Source: Hymenobacter terricola
GTDB taxonomy: Bacteria; Bacteroidota; Bacteroidia; Cytophagales; Hymenobacteraceae
Assembly (NCBI RefSeq): GCF_017921975.2
Contig: NZ_JAGEMO020000003.1
Location: 310,001 to 374,000 of the forward strand
DNA: 64,000 nucleotides
Direction of reading: 5' to 3'
In this document: one piece after another, positions 18,233 to 27,704 of the stretch
Layout of the letters: the number at the start of each line of letters is the position of its first letter
How positions within the stretch are numbered: position 1 is the stretch's first letter
Notes under the pieces: generated by a model
The model's input: the letters and a program-made list of their open reading frames with translations, nothing else
What the model was told of the DNA's origin: nothing
Databases searched by the model: none
Position numbers and translations under genes: made by a program

Positions 18233-19524
18233 CCGGGGGCTTTTGTTTCACTTATTCTATTCTTCCAAAAGAAAAAGCCGCAGGCCAGCAGCAGCAACCA
18301 ATACCGGGCGGCGTGGGCCAGCACCGCCCCTTCCAGGCCGTAGCGCGGCAGCAGCACGGCCAGTAGCGCCCCAAATACCGCCGCCGAAGCCGCCTGCACC
18401 GCGATGTATGGCCCCGTGCGCGCCCGGGCCGTGAGTTGAAAGATGAACAGCCAGCTCAGAAACTTGGCCCAGTCGCCGAGCAGCTGAGGGGCCAGGAATT
18501 CGCGGGCACCCAGCAAATGCGGCGCAAACAGCAGCGGCAGCAGCCAGTTGCGGCAGGCAAAAATCAGCCCCAGGCCCACGGCCAGCACCGGCGCCAGCAG
18601 CCGCAGCACGCCCAGCAGGTAGCCGCGCGCCCCCCGCGCCTGCCCGGCCAGCGCCGCCAGCCGGGGGTAAAAAACGCTGCTCATCACGGCCACGAATACC
18701 ATGGTGTAGTTGTCCGAAAGCTTGGCCACTGTTTGCCACAAATCAGTACGCACCGGGCCGTAGGTGTGCAGCAGGTAGTCGCGCAGCACGTAGTCCACGG
18801 CCTTGCCAAAGAGCAGTGTGCTCACAGCCATGAGCAGGAACTGGCCCAGCCCACGCAGCGCCAGCCGGCTGACGGGCGCGGCCGGCCGCAGGTGCCGCAG
18901 CAGCCCGGCCCGCGCCGCCAGCACCAGCGCCGGCAGCAGCGTGAGACCCTGCGCCAGCAGGTAAGCCAGCAGCACGATGTTCAACGGAAAATGCTGGAGC
19001 AGGGTGACCGCAGCCGCGCCCGTGCCCAGCCCCGACAGCGCCACCGACAGCCCAATGTAGGCCCGCAGCCGCCCGGCCGCCAGCAGCGCCGCGCCCAGCA
19101 GCCCCTGCCCGGTGAGTAGCACGATGCCCAGCAGGAATGCCGCCAGGCTGCCCCAGCCCCAGCCCAGCAGCCCGCGGCTGGCCAGCACGCCTGCCCCGGC
19201 CAGCAGGGCCGCGCCATTGAGCCCGGCCGCGGCCCCCAGCCAGGCCCGGTAGCGCGGGCTGCCGGGCCGCAGCGGCGCGAGGTATTTCACCAGGCCCACA
19301 TGCACGCCATCGTTGGGCAGGGCGGTGAGCAGGGCCATCAGGTTCTGGAACTGGGCCAGCAGGGTGAGGCCGCCGGCCGGCGCATACACCGCAAACAGCT
19401 TGTTGAGCACCAATGCCCCCGCCCCGCGCGCCGCTACGGCCACGCCCGTGCCCAGCGAGCCGCGCACAAATTCCCGCCAGATGGGTGGATTCGGGGTTGG
19501 GATAGGTGGTGGGGTGGTGGGCAT
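18226..19524 (-). CDS. Polysaccharide flippase-like (Wzx/MATE-fold) membrane protein
   Basis: Membrane protein of 432 residues with 12-14 predicted TM segments, characteristic of the oligosaccharide flippase family (MOP superfamily). The N-terminal GTGVAVAARGAGALVLNKLFA, a conserved internal FLLMAVSTLLFGKAVDYVL, and repeated small-residue helices fit a Wzx-like transporter moving lipid-linked glycans across the inner membrane. A FemAB-like acyltransferase gene is next upstream on the same strand. Family assignment is by pattern only. Confidence 0.82.
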   Translation of the reverse strand: MPTTPPPIPTPNPPIWREFVRGSLGTGVAVAARGAGALVLNKLFAVYAPAGGLTLLAQFQNLMALLTALPNDGVHVGLVKYLAPLRPGSPRYRAWLGAAAGLNGAALLAGAGVLASRGLLGWGWGSLAAFLLGIVLLTGQGLLGAALLAAGRLRAYIGLSVALSGLGTGAAAVTLLQHFPLNIVLLAYLLAQGLTLLPALVLAARAGLLRHLRPAAPVSRLALRGLGQFLLMAVSTLLFGKAVDYVLRDYLLHTYGPVRTDLWQTVAKLSDNYTMVFVAVMSSVFYPRLAALAGQARGARGYLLGVLRLLAPVLAVGLGLIFACRNWLLPLLFAPHLLGAREFLAPQLLGDWAKFLSWLFIFQLTARARTGPYIAVQAASAAVFGALLAVLLPRYGLEGAVLAHAARYWLLLLACGFFFWKNRISETKAPGY

Positions 19525-19550
19525 GCAAGTGCAAAGAACGGGCGAGCCGC

Positions 19551-20594
19551 TTACAGCGCCTTTTCCCAGCTCAGGCGCAGGCCCGCCACTCCGCCCAAAT
19601 GCCGCTTAAAGCGCAGCAGCGAGGCATTGGGGCCGGAGTCAAGGGTCGAGGTGCCAAGGTCGAGCACGGCCATGCCGCTGGCGCGGGCGAACGCGTGCAG
19701 GCCTTCGTTGAGCAGCACCACCGGGCTGAAGGAATTGCAGCGCAGCGGGCTGGCCGGGTAGAAGTTATACAGCACCCGCTCATCGACCCGAATGGCCACC
19801 GTGACGGCCGCCCACCCGCCGTCCGGCTCACGCACCGAGAACAGAAAATGCTCCCGGGGGAAGCGCTGAAACAGCTCCTGCACCCGCTCCAGGGGCAGCG
19901 ACAATTCCTGGCCCCGCTCCTGCCGGCAGGTTTTGATGAAGTCGTAGGCCGCCGGCAGCAGAAAGGGCGGCTCCTGCTCGAAGTGCAGGCCGTGGCGGCG
20001 GCACTTGTGCAGTCGGCGGCGCTCGGAAGGGTGCAGGTGGGCTTCGTAGTCGCGGGCGGGGTCGAGGTGGTAGTTCAGCTCGGCCAGACTGACGCGGTAG
20101 CCGCGCTGGCGCAGGGCTTCGGCCAGCGTGGCGGCCCCGGCGGGGTCGTAGGCAAACGGGTAGCCCCGCATGGTCAGCTGCCGGATGCCCGCTTGTTGCA
20201 GCCGGCTTTCGGCCGCGTCCAGCAAGGCATGAACCTGGCCGATGGACACGCCCGCCGCCAGCTGCACGGCCCCGAACGGCGCCTGCGCGGGGCTGCGGGC
20301 CCGGCCCGATTCGGTATTCAGCGCAACGTGCAGCTGGGCCACGGTTTGGCCGGCCGCGGCATTTTCCAGATAAAAGCTGAGCACCGGGCCCGCCGCCGGC
20401 TGCAGCGCCTGATGCGCGGGCCGCAGGTACAGAAACGACTCGAACGCCAGCGGCAGGCGGGGCGGGGCCGGGCCCTCGGGCCCGCCTGCGGCCACGTACA
20501 CGGCCAGCCCGGCGGCACCGCTGGCCGCGCCCGCTTCGGTGGCAACTAAGGAATTCGTACTTTTCAACCCGGTCTGCTGTGGCTTTCCCGGCAA
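19551..20594 (-). CDS. FemAB-like / GNAT acetyltransferase-fold protein
   Basis: Protein of about 347 residues. The second half carries a GNAT-type domain like the acetyltransf_6/FemAB-like group (LNYHLDPARDYEAHLHPSER ... FDFIKTCRQERG-like helix ... NFYPASPLRCNSFSPVVLLNEG ... LDLGTSTLDSGPN). Such proteins transfer aminoacyl or acyl groups in cell-envelope or polysaccharide modification. It is just upstream of the flippase gene in a leftward pair. The N-terminus is Ala/Gly-rich and the true start may be later than 20594. Confidence 0.75.
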   Translation of the reverse strand: MPGKPQQTGLKSTNSLVATEAGAASGAAGLAVYVAAGGPEGPAPPRLPLAFESFLYLRPAHQALQPAAGPVLSFYLENAAAGQTVAQLHVALNTESGRARSPAQAPFGAVQLAAGVSIGQVHALLDAAESRLQQAGIRQLTMRGYPFAYDPAGAATLAEALRQRGYRVSLAELNYHLDPARDYEAHLHPSERRRLHKCRRHGLHFEQEPPFLLPAAYDFIKTCRQERGQELSLPLERVQELFQRFPREHFLFSVREPDGGWAAVTVAIRVDERVLYNFYPASPLRCNSFSPVVLLNEGLHAFARASGMAVLDLGTSTLDSGPNASLLRFKRHLGGVAGLRLSWEKAL

Positions 20595-20723
20595 AGTACG
20601 GTACAGATTGGGTGCGTGGCCCCAGGCAGGGCCTGCTTCAGTCCCCCGCTCCGGGCATCTTCATCTTACCACCATGCGTAAGGGGCGAAGTTGCGCCTTT
20701 GCTTTCGCCTACTTTCCCGCCGC

Positions 20724-21926
20724 ATGTCCCCGCTCAGCCCCTCCTCCCAGGCCACCCCCAACCTCTCGCCCGCCCTGGCCGAAACCGACGGGGTCAGCTT
20801 CGGTATCACCGACCGCGAGGCCACCCGCCAGGCCCGGGAGCAGCAGGTGGGCCAGCGCCCCGGCACGCTCAACATCCGCGAAGGGGCCATGAAGCCGCGC
20901 CTGTTTCTGATGTCGTACGACGACGACACCTTCACCGAAGAAGAATACACCGACCGCTACAACGAGCTAATCGACCAGCTGCGCGAACACCCCGACCTCA
21001 AGCACTGGATTGACGTGCGCGGCTACGGCGACCTGGCCCTGATTGAGCAGCTGATGCAGGAATTCGGCATTCATCCGCTGCAAATGGAAGACGTGCTGAA
21101 CGACTACCAACGGGCCAAAATCGACGTTTTCGACGATAATCGCCTGTTCATGGTGTCGCGCATGACCGACTTTACCGCCAACCTGGAAATCGACGACGAC
21201 CAGCTGTCCATTTTCACCGGCCCGAATTATGTGCTGTCGTTTCAGGACGATTACGACGACTGCCTGGACTCGCTGCGGGCCCGCATCCGGTCCAATTTCA
21301 GCACCCTGCGCCGCCACCCGGTGCTGTACCTGGCCTACGCGCTTACCGATGTGGTACTCGACCACTACTACCCCACCATGGCCGCCATCGGCGACTACAT
21401 TGAGGACCTGGAGGAAGCCATTTTTGCCGATAAGCGCCCCCGCCGGCTGCTCAACCGCATCCTGCGCATCAAGAAGGACGTGGTGCGCTTCCGCCGGCTG
21501 GTGTACCCGGAGCGCGACAAAATCGCGGAAATCCTGCGCCTGCCCGAAGAAGTGATGCCCGAGTCGCTGAAAATATTCTACCGCGATGCCTATGACCACG
21601 CCATCCAGGCCCTGGACCTGGCCGAAAGCTACCGCGACAACATTTCTTCCCTCACCGACCTCTACCTCTCCGACCAGGGCAACCGCATGAACGAGGTGAT
21701 GAAAGTGCTGACCATCATCAGCACCATTTTCATTCCCCTGAGCTTCGTGGTGGGCCTCTACGGCATGAATTTCCAGCGCGACGACGGCCACGGCCACCTG
21801 CTGCCCCACAACATGCCCGAACTCTACAGCCCCTGGGGCTACCCCATTGTGCTGGCCGTGATGGGGCTGGTGGTGGCCGGGCAGCTCTTCTACTTCTATC
21901 GCAAGGGCTGGCTCACGAATCGGTAG
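20724..21926 (+). CDS. corA: Magnesium/cobalt transporter CorA
   Basis: CorA-family divalent cation channel of 400 residues. A long soluble N-terminal funnel domain is followed by two TM helices at the C-terminus; the first ends in the signature YGMNF, and an acidic loop leads to the second (PIVLAVMGLVVAGQLFYFYRKGW) with a basic tail. ATG at 20724 is taken; an upstream ATG in frame at 20691 lies in the promoter region. It is monocistronic and followed by a strong hairpin. Confidence 0.95.
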   Translation: MSPLSPSSQATPNLSPALAETDGVSFGITDREATRQAREQQVGQRPGTLNIREGAMKPRLFLMSYDDDTFTEEEYTDRYNELIDQLREHPDLKHWIDVRGYGDLALIEQLMQEFGIHPLQMEDVLNDYQRAKIDVFDDNRLFMVSRMTDFTANLEIDDDQLSIFTGPNYVLSFQDDYDDCLDSLRARIRSNFSTLRRHPVLYLAYALTDVVLDHYYPTMAAIGDYIEDLEEAIFADKRPRRLLNRILRIKKDVVRFRRLVYPERDKIAEILRLPEEVMPESLKIFYRDAYDHAIQALDLAESYRDNISSLTDLYLSDQGNRMNEVMKVLTIISTIFIPLSFVVGLYGMNFQRDDGHGHLLPHNMPELYSPWGYPIVLAVMGLVVAGQLFYFYRKGWLTNR

Positions 21927-21949
21927 GAAAAGCCTGCGCCGCGCCGGCG

Positions 21950-21989
21950 GCAAACCGGGGCCGGGCCGCAAGGCTCGGCCCCGGTTTGC
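21950..21989 (+). terminator. Terminator hairpin after corA
   Basis: Stem GCAAACCGGGGCCG / CGGCCCCGGTTTGC around a short GC-rich loop 23 bases past the corA stop. The downstream sequence (GTTACTTTG) has only a weak T-tract. Confidence 0.7.
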
Positions 21990-22021
21990 GTTACTTTGCC
22001 GGCCCACTGCTACCCCGTTTT

Positions 22022-22105
22022 ATGGCCAGGAAATACCAGGTTTTCATCAGCGCTGCCTTCGACGGCCTCAAAGAGCACCGCGACGTGGTGGTAAAGGCGG
22101 TATAA
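22022..22105 (+). pseudogene. Remnant of a DUF4062 gene (N-terminus only)
   Basis: An ATG opens a 27-codon frame beginning MARKYQVFISAAFDGLKEHR, which matches the start of DUF4062 proteins (typically KYQVFISSTFxDLKEER). It ends at a TAA after VVVKAV. DUF4062 is an N-terminal domain of larger NTPase or signalling proteins, often in defence loci. The rest of the gene is absent; the following bases show no homologous continuation in any frame. Most likely a decayed relic. Confidence 0.6.
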
Positions 22106-22463
22106 CATCCCAGTGGAACAGGCAGGACATTGAAAGTGGGGGTCAATAAGAAGTAGTCTTTCACCCAAAAACGCCCCCGCGCCACTCCGGCACGGGGGCG
22201 TTTTGCCGGTGGCCCGAAACGCCTCCGCAGCGGGCTGCTGATGTTTCTCCAAGGCTCCGGCAAACCCGGCCGGGGTCGTATCTAGCCCGGCCCCGGCCGC
22301 AATAAGCCCGACCTTGGCCGTAGAAAGTACGACCTGGGTTGTATAAAACGCGGCCTGGGTCGCGTAAAGCACGACCCAGGCCGCCCGCACCACGGCCGGA
22401 CGGGCACAAAAAACGGCCCCGGTCGCCACGCGGGCGGCCGGGGCCGGGCCAGTTGCCACCGGA
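22106..22463. repeat. Gene-free stretch with a period-21 degenerate repeat
   Basis: This 358-base gap holds a hairpin terminator (22166-22205) and, at about 22270-22385, a degenerate repeat with a 21-base (3 x 7) period. Units look like CGACCTGGGTTGTATAAAA and CGGCCTGGGTCGCGTAAAG. Read on the minus strand it gives a repeating xDPGRVxY pattern, but no convincing start or gene context exists, so it is listed as a repeat. Confidence 0.55.
22166..22205. terminator. Strong bidirectional terminator
   Basis: CAAAAACGCCCCCG stem with CGGGGGCGTTTTG and a loop of about 13 bases; T-runs on both strands. It could end transcription from either direction in this decayed region. Confidence 0.8.
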
Positions 22464-22956
22464 TTACATGGCCGGGGGCGGGGTCGGGACGTCGGCGGGC
22501 TTGGGGCCGTTGGGAAACCGCTCGCGCATCACGTCGATGATGGGCTTCACGCCGGGGGTCTTGCCGCGGTCGTCCTGGCCGTTTTTGTAGCCGCCACGGG
22601 CCATGCCCATCACGGTATTGCCGGTCGCGAGTTTGTTGCCGCTGAGCTGGGCCACGATGGTGGCGGCGGCCACGCTCAGGTCGTCGGCATCCCGAAAGGA
22701 CTGCAGCTGACCGGGGTAGGCGGCAATCATCTCATCGGTCACGGTGCGGGGCAAAATTTGCGGGAAGTTGGCAAACAGCTGCGCGGCCTGCTCGGCAAAG
22801 GGGATGCTTTCGCGGCCCATCGCGGTGCTGCCCAGGCTTTTTTGCTCGGCATCCGTGAGGTGCACCTCAAACGGTGCCAGTGTCGGCTACTTCCTTGAGC
22901 TTGGCCAGGGCATCGGTTTTGATTTTGGCGGGAATGTTGGGCGGGTTGAGGGCCAT
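22464..22956 (-). pseudogene. Frameshifted hypothetical gene
   Basis: Two frames join into one plausible protein of about 163 residues. The first begins at ATG 22956 (MALNPPNIPAKIKTDALAKL) and stops after 29 codons with TGA at about 22869. A shift of one base there opens a 133-residue continuation (FEVHLTDAEQKSLGSTAMG ... ADVPTPPPAM) ending at TAA 22464. The joined protein is helical, soluble and of no family I recognise. The break lies in GGCACCGTTTGAGG. It is either a recent pseudogene or a sequencing error. Confidence 0.7.
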
Positions 22957-23072
22957 AGGAGTTGTTGGGGGTAAAATGAAAAACACCCGGCCATTAAGCC
23001 GAACAGTTGGCAAAGTAATATAATATACCGATAGCCAGTGGAATGGTGCGGCCAACGGCTCCCGCCCCGCCC

Positions 23073-24110
23073 CTACAGCACTGCCCGCACCTGCGCTACC
23101 CGCTCGGCCACCGTGCCTTCTACCAGCGTGAAGGGGATGCCGTAAAAGTCCAGCTGCATCAGTATCATGCCGTGCTGAAAGCTGCGCAAGGCCTCGGGCC
23201 CGCGCCAGCCGTCCTGCTCGAACGGCACGGTGGGCGCACACACAAACGTGTGGGCGTAGCGCTGCCCGCACACCGCCGCCATGGCCTGCAAAGCCGGGTC
23301 GCAGCGGTGGAAATAGTAGTAGGAATACAGCGCCGTGGTGGCGGCGTTGGTATCGCAAAAAAGCACCCCGTGGGCCTGCACGGCCGCTTCGTCCTCCAGC
23401 TCGGCGTGGCGGCGGGCAATGTAGAGCAAGTCTTCGTAGTCGAGATTGCCGTTTTTTTGCTCGTGCAGCGTGCGGCCGTATTCCGGCACCCACGCGGTAC
23501 CGCAGGCCGCCGCCAGCGCTTCGCAGAGCGTGGACTTGCCGCTGCTTTCGGCCCCCAGAAATACGACGCGGGGCACCACCGCGGGCGGCACCACGCCCAG
23601 CTGCGCGGCCACCAAAGGATGCAGATACTGCGCCGCTGCGACCGGGTTTTCACGCACCACAGTGCCCGATACCGGCACCCGCCCCCGCGCCGCATCAACG
23701 GCTACGTGCGGCACGCCCAGGTGCGCGGCAAAGCCGGGGCCATAGGCTTCGCTGGTGAACACCACGTCGATGCGAAGGCCCTGCCGGGCCAGCCACTGCC
23801 GCACAAATTCGCGCTGCGTGTCGTCATCGGCGGCGTCGGGCGGCACGCCGTCGGCCCCGGCCGAGAGGGCGAAAATGCGCAGCGGCGTAGTGCCGATGCG
23901 CGGACCATCGGCCCGCTCGTCGCCCCGGTACAGCTCGCGCAGCCACTGGGCGCGCACGGCGGCCGGCAGGGTGGCCGAATCGGGATTGGCGTACACCAGC
24001 ACCACCAGCTCCCGCACCTGGGCCGCGGCGGCTTCGAGTAGCAGCTGGTGCCCCCGGTGTGGGGGCCAGAACTTGCCCACGACGAGGCCGGTGGAATTGG
24101 GTGCGGTCAT
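23073..24110 (-). CDS. nadR: NadR-type NMN adenylyltransferase / ribosylnicotinamide kinase
   Basis: Bifunctional NAD salvage enzyme of 345 residues. The N-terminal nucleotidyltransferase domain has the GKFWPPHRGH motif (12-21), which forms NAD from NMN and ATP. The C-terminal kinase domain has P-loop FLGAESSGKST and phosphorylates ribosylnicotinamide. No N-terminal HTH repressor domain is present, unlike enterobacterial NadR. ATG at 24110 was chosen so that the protein begins just before the conserved motif. It is the downstream gene of a leftward pair with DUF3352. Confidence 0.93.
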   Translation of the reverse strand: MTAPNSTGLVVGKFWPPHRGHQLLLEAAAAQVRELVVLVYANPDSATLPAAVRAQWLRELYRGDERADGPRIGTTPLRIFALSAGADGVPPDAADDDTQREFVRQWLARQGLRIDVVFTSEAYGPGFAAHLGVPHVAVDAARGRVPVSGTVVRENPVAAAQYLHPLVAAQLGVVPPAVVPRVVFLGAESSGKSTLCEALAAACGTAWVPEYGRTLHEQKNGNLDYEDLLYIARRHAELEDEAAVQAHGVLFCDTNAATTALYSYYYFHRCDPALQAMAAVCGQRYAHTFVCAPTVPFEQDGWRGPEALRSFQHGMILMQLDFYGIPFTLVEGTVAERVAQVRAVL

Positions 24111-24142
24111 AATTGGGGTGGGCACGACACCGTGGTGCTGGT

Positions 24143-26911
24143 TTAGGGCAACGAAACTTTAAGCTCGGTGCGCCGCAGCTCACGGCCCACGGTGCGTACG
24201 AATTGGTAGGTATCGGCGCCGGCATCGTAGCTCAGGCCAACGCCGGGGCCGGTGCTGGGCAAGGCGGCGCCCCCCAATAGCCGCCCCCCGGCATCGTAAA
24301 GAAATACCTGGCCCGGGCCGAACTCCGTGACGGCCACAATCCGGTGGTTACTGCCGAAATCGAAGAGCTGCACCGGTTTTTCACCCGAGGTCACGAAGCG
24401 CTGGGTGAGCAGGGGCGCCGCCTGGGTGGGGAGGTACACATCGAGCTGGTTGCCGTCTTCGCGGGTCACCACGAAGCTGCGGCCGCGCGGGTCGGGCACG
24501 AGGCGGAAGCGGGCGGTGCGGCTCCAGGTGGCCACCCGGCGGCGGCTGAGGATGTCGCCGCTCAGCGTGAAATTCACCAGCTCGCCGTGCTGGTTCACCA
24601 CCGTGAAGCGGGTGCGGCCCAGGGTGCTGCCGGTTTGCACCAGCACATCGCCGGCCAGCCGCCCGCCCACGCTCAGCGGGAAGCCGGGAAACAGGTTTCC
24701 CTGCCCGTCGAAGGCGTATACGTAGCCGTTTTGCAGGGGCACCAGCACCACGTCGCGGCTGTTCACGTTGAGAACGGCCGGCCGGCCCGCCAGCGGAAAA
24801 TCGAGGCGCTTGGGCTGCCAGCCGGGAAATAAATGGCCCTTGGCATCGAGCAGCAGCAAGGCATTGCCGGCTGTCACGGCCAGAAGGCGGGCGGGCACGC
24901 CGGGACCGGAACCGGGCGCGGCCAGCAGCGCGGCCACGCGCACGGTATCGGGCAGGTTGAGGGGAAAGGGCAGCACTTCCCGGCCATCGTTGGCCAGCAG
25001 GTGCAGGCGGTGGCCGGCCCCCAGCAGCAGGCCGCCCGGCACCCCGCCCCCGCTGGGCAGCAGCCCTGCCCCCACGGCCGGCCCAGCCAGCGTATCGGAC
25101 CACAGCACCGCGTTATCGGCGCTCACAAAATGCAGCGCGCCGGCCGAGTCCTGCACCACCACGGCCGGAATGCGCGTGCCCACCACCGGCAGCAGCGTGG
25201 GCAGGCCCACCAGCGGATGTTTGAAGGCCAGGACCCGGCCATTGGCCGCCGCGCCACCGGCCTGCGCCACGGCCGGGCCCAAATCGGGGTGGCGCAGCAG
25301 CAGCTGGGTAAAATATTGTGCTTCGGGGGCTGCTTCGTTCTCGGCGGGCACCAGCTGCAGGGCAATCTGGGGGAAGCGCTTGAACAGGGTTTCGTTGCGC
25401 AGCAGGCCGGCCCGGCGCTCTTCGGTGAGCACCCCGAGCAGGGCGTTCCAGCTGTTGTGCGTGTCGATGAAAATGCTCAGGCGGGCCCGGGGCAGGGTTT
25501 CCCGCAAAAACGACACCTGCGCCGGAGTCTGGGTCCAGGTGCGGCCGGCCACTACGTCGGCCAGGTAGCCGCTCAGGGTGGGTTCATCCGAAAGCACCAG
25601 GTAGCTGCCCACCAGCACGCCCGCGCCGGCGCGCACCTCCACGGCGCGGGGCTGCGCGGGCGCCAGCAGCGGCCCCAGCACGTCCGCTTCCTGGAAGCCC
25701 ACCGGGTGCACTTCGTAGGAGCCCACCTTGGTGAAGGCCGGCGAGCTGCCGTCGAGCCGGCGCAGGCGGGCCAGCCAACGGGCCGTGCGGGCCGGCACCG
25801 GGCAGCGCACAAACGCCAGGCGCCCCGGCCGGCCGCCTGCCGTGGTGGTGGCCAGGTAGCCAATGGCCATCTCACCATCAAAAGTGGCCCGGAGGCTATC
25901 CAGCGCCGCATTGCGGCCCAGCGAATCTACCAGTGGGCGGCCCGGCCGGGGCCAGGTCTGGGCGGGGTTGGCCGCGAGGTGCAGCAGCAGCGCGGTGCGC
26001 GTGCTGAGCAGGCCGGCTAGGCCCAGCGGTTGCGCGGGCTGGCCTCGCAACCGCTGCTGCAAAGTACCCCTGGCAGTTTCGGGGTTCGAAAACCCTTGCA
26101 GCTGGGCCCGGCTGCCGGCCAGCTTCGCGCCCAACAAGCCCTGCGAAACCAACCCTGCCAGCTGGTCGAACTGTCCGTGGGCTTCGGGCCGAAACAACAC
26201 GTCCAGGAACTGCGGCAGGCGGCGGTAGTTCACCAGCAGCGTGGCGTCCATGTCGCGCAGCTTCAGCAAATCCGTCGAGCCGAAGGCGGCCAGCACGGTG
26301 GGCGCTTCGGGGTGGGCCAGCCGGCGGACGACGGCTTCTACCAGGCCGGCATTGGCACTCACGAGCAGGTGGTTGCGATAGTTGAGCACGGTGAGGCTGT
26401 TCTCGCTGCGCAGCTCGGTGAGCACGCTGAATTCCTGGCCTTCGTAGTCGCGGGTGGTGAGGCGGTAGCGGGCGTCGCGGCCCAGCGTTTCGAGCAGGCT
26501 GCGCACCTGGCGGTACTCGCTCACCTGGCTCAGGGGAATCTGGTAGAGCACGTCGAACTCGCCCGGCCCGGTCACGTGAATGGAGGTGATGACCAGCTTG
26601 TGGCCCAGCAGCGCGAGCAGGCCGTTGCGGCGGCGGGCGTTGCCCCCGGCGAGGCTGTCGGCCAGGGCCAGGTGGCCGGCCGCCTGCTGGAAATAGCGCA
26701 CGGCCGTGAGGTTGTCCCACAGCTCGGTTTCCTGCAGGTGGCGCACCAGCGCGGGGTGGTCGTGGGTGCTCAGCACCAGCACCGCATCGTCGGGCACCAG
26801 GGCGTAGGGGTCCACGGGCACCGCGGCCAGGGTGCGCCGGTAATACACGTAAGTGGCCAGCGCCAGGAGTAGCAGCAGCGCGGTGAGTAACGCCAGGAGC
26901 TTGCGGGACAT
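24143..26911 (-). CDS. DUF3352 domain protein with one N-terminal TM
   Basis: Large protein of 922 residues. A single TM anchor (about 6-25) is followed by a DUF3352-type region opening with VPDDAVLVLSTHDHPALVRHL. The C-terminal third (about 630-920) has WD/PQQ-like beta-propeller features (QNGYVYAFDGQGNLFPGFPL, VFLYDAGGRLLGGA). Located in the periplasm facing the inner membrane. Function unknown. ATG at 26911 gives the TM start; the longer upstream frame is non-coding. Followed by nadR after 32 bases. Confidence 0.82.
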   Translation of the reverse strand: MSRKLLALLTALLLLLALATYVYYRRTLAAVPVDPYALVPDDAVLVLSTHDHPALVRHLQETELWDNLTAVRYFQQAAGHLALADSLAGGNARRRNGLLALLGHKLVITSIHVTGPGEFDVLYQIPLSQVSEYRQVRSLLETLGRDARYRLTTRDYEGQEFSVLTELRSENSLTVLNYRNHLLVSANAGLVEAVVRRLAHPEAPTVLAAFGSTDLLKLRDMDATLLVNYRRLPQFLDVLFRPEAHGQFDQLAGLVSQGLLGAKLAGSRAQLQGFSNPETARGTLQQRLRGQPAQPLGLAGLLSTRTALLLHLAANPAQTWPRPGRPLVDSLGRNAALDSLRATFDGEMAIGYLATTTAGGRPGRLAFVRCPVPARTARWLARLRRLDGSSPAFTKVGSYEVHPVGFQEADVLGPLLAPAQPRAVEVRAGAGVLVGSYLVLSDEPTLSGYLADVVAGRTWTQTPAQVSFLRETLPRARLSIFIDTHNSWNALLGVLTEERRAGLLRNETLFKRFPQIALQLVPAENEAAPEAQYFTQLLLRHPDLGPAVAQAGGAAANGRVLAFKHPLVGLPTLLPVVGTRIPAVVVQDSAGALHFVSADNAVLWSDTLAGPAVGAGLLPSGGGVPGGLLLGAGHRLHLLANDGREVLPFPLNLPDTVRVAALLAAPGSGPGVPARLLAVTAGNALLLLDAKGHLFPGWQPKRLDFPLAGRPAVLNVNSRDVVLVPLQNGYVYAFDGQGNLFPGFPLSVGGRLAGDVLVQTGSTLGRTRFTVVNQHGELVNFTLSGDILSRRRVATWSRTARFRLVPDPRGRSFVVTREDGNQLDVYLPTQAAPLLTQRFVTSGEKPVQLFDFGSNHRIVAVTEFGPGQVFLYDAGGRLLGGAALPSTGPGVGLSYDAGADTYQFVRTVGRELRRTELKVSLP

Positions 26912-27065
26912 GCGAGAGGAAGCGGATGACGGGCGACGAAAGTACGGGGTTTGGCCGCTTGGCGCTGCCTGCCGCCCCCCTTGCGGCCGAAAAACCCGCT
27001 GTGCCCTGACACTTCCCCCAAAAGGCGGCGTATCTTTCTGCTGGCTACCAAGCGCCTCCTCAACC

Positions 27066-27692
27066 ATGCTTCACTGGCAGAACACACTTGCGAAAATAAT
27101 GGCTTGCTGGCCTCGGGGCCGCATTGCGGGCTTTGTTTTCCGGCTTTCCCTGCTCCCGCTGCTGGCTTTGCCGGCCTGCTTCCAGCTGCGCGAGCCTGAG
27201 CCCGCCGCCACGGCCAGCGAGTGGATTCAGCCCACCCAAATCGATATTTTGCTGGCCAACTTCACCACCGCAGTGCAAAACCTGAACGTGGCGAATTACG
27301 AGCGCAGCCTCAGCGGCCCGGATTACCGCTTCGTGCCCGACCCCACCAGCGCCGGCTCCTCGCCCGCCCTGTTTGCCAACTGGAGCGTGCCCGAAGAAAC
27401 CACCTATTTCAGCAGCCTGCGCCGCCGCACGGCCCCCGGCGTCACCAATTCACTCACCCTCACCGACCGCCGCGACCAGCTCTACACCGCTGATTCGGTA
27501 GAAGTCACGGCCTTGTATCAGCTCAAAGTTACTCAGCAGGACACGGCTTTCCACGCCGGCATTCTGCGCGGCAACATGCGACTCATTCTGCGGCGGCGCA
27601 ATAACGAGTGGCGCATTATCGCCTGGCGCGACCAACGCACCACCACCGGCCTGTGCTGGACGGATTTGAAAAAATATTTCAGCTCGCACTGA
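27066..27692 (+). CDS. Lipoprotein, NTF2-like (paralogue 1)
   Basis: Predicted lipoprotein of 208 residues with lipobox LALPAC (Cys38 from ATG 27066; an ATG at 27099 would give a more usual leader). The mature part is alpha+beta with a closing hairpin MRLILRRRNNEWRIIAWRD, resembling SnoaL/NTF2-like domains. It is paralogous to the protein at 28715, from which it is separated by a 931-bp heptamer array. Function unknown; membrane-anchored in the periplasm. The divergent DUF3352 gene lies upstream. Confidence 0.75.
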   Translation: MLHWQNTLAKIMACWPRGRIAGFVFRLSLLPLLALPACFQLREPEPAATASEWIQPTQIDILLANFTTAVQNLNVANYERSLSGPDYRFVPDPTSAGSSPALFANWSVPEETTYFSSLRRRTAPGVTNSLTLTDRRDQLYTADSVEVTALYQLKVTQQDTAFHAGILRGNMRLILRRRNNEWRIIAWRDQRTTTGLCWTDLKKYFSSH

Positions 27693-27704
27693 CTTGCGCC
27701 TACG

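Noticed and set aside
22161..22409. Repetitive DPGRV peptide frame on the minus strand
   Set aside because: It arises from a period-21 DNA repeat and has no promoter, neighbour or family support.
22867..23493. Minus-strand frame of 208 residues overlapping nadR
   Set aside because: Most of it is out of frame with the clearly functional nadR; only its last 29 codons, from ATG 22956, belong to the frameshifted gene reported.
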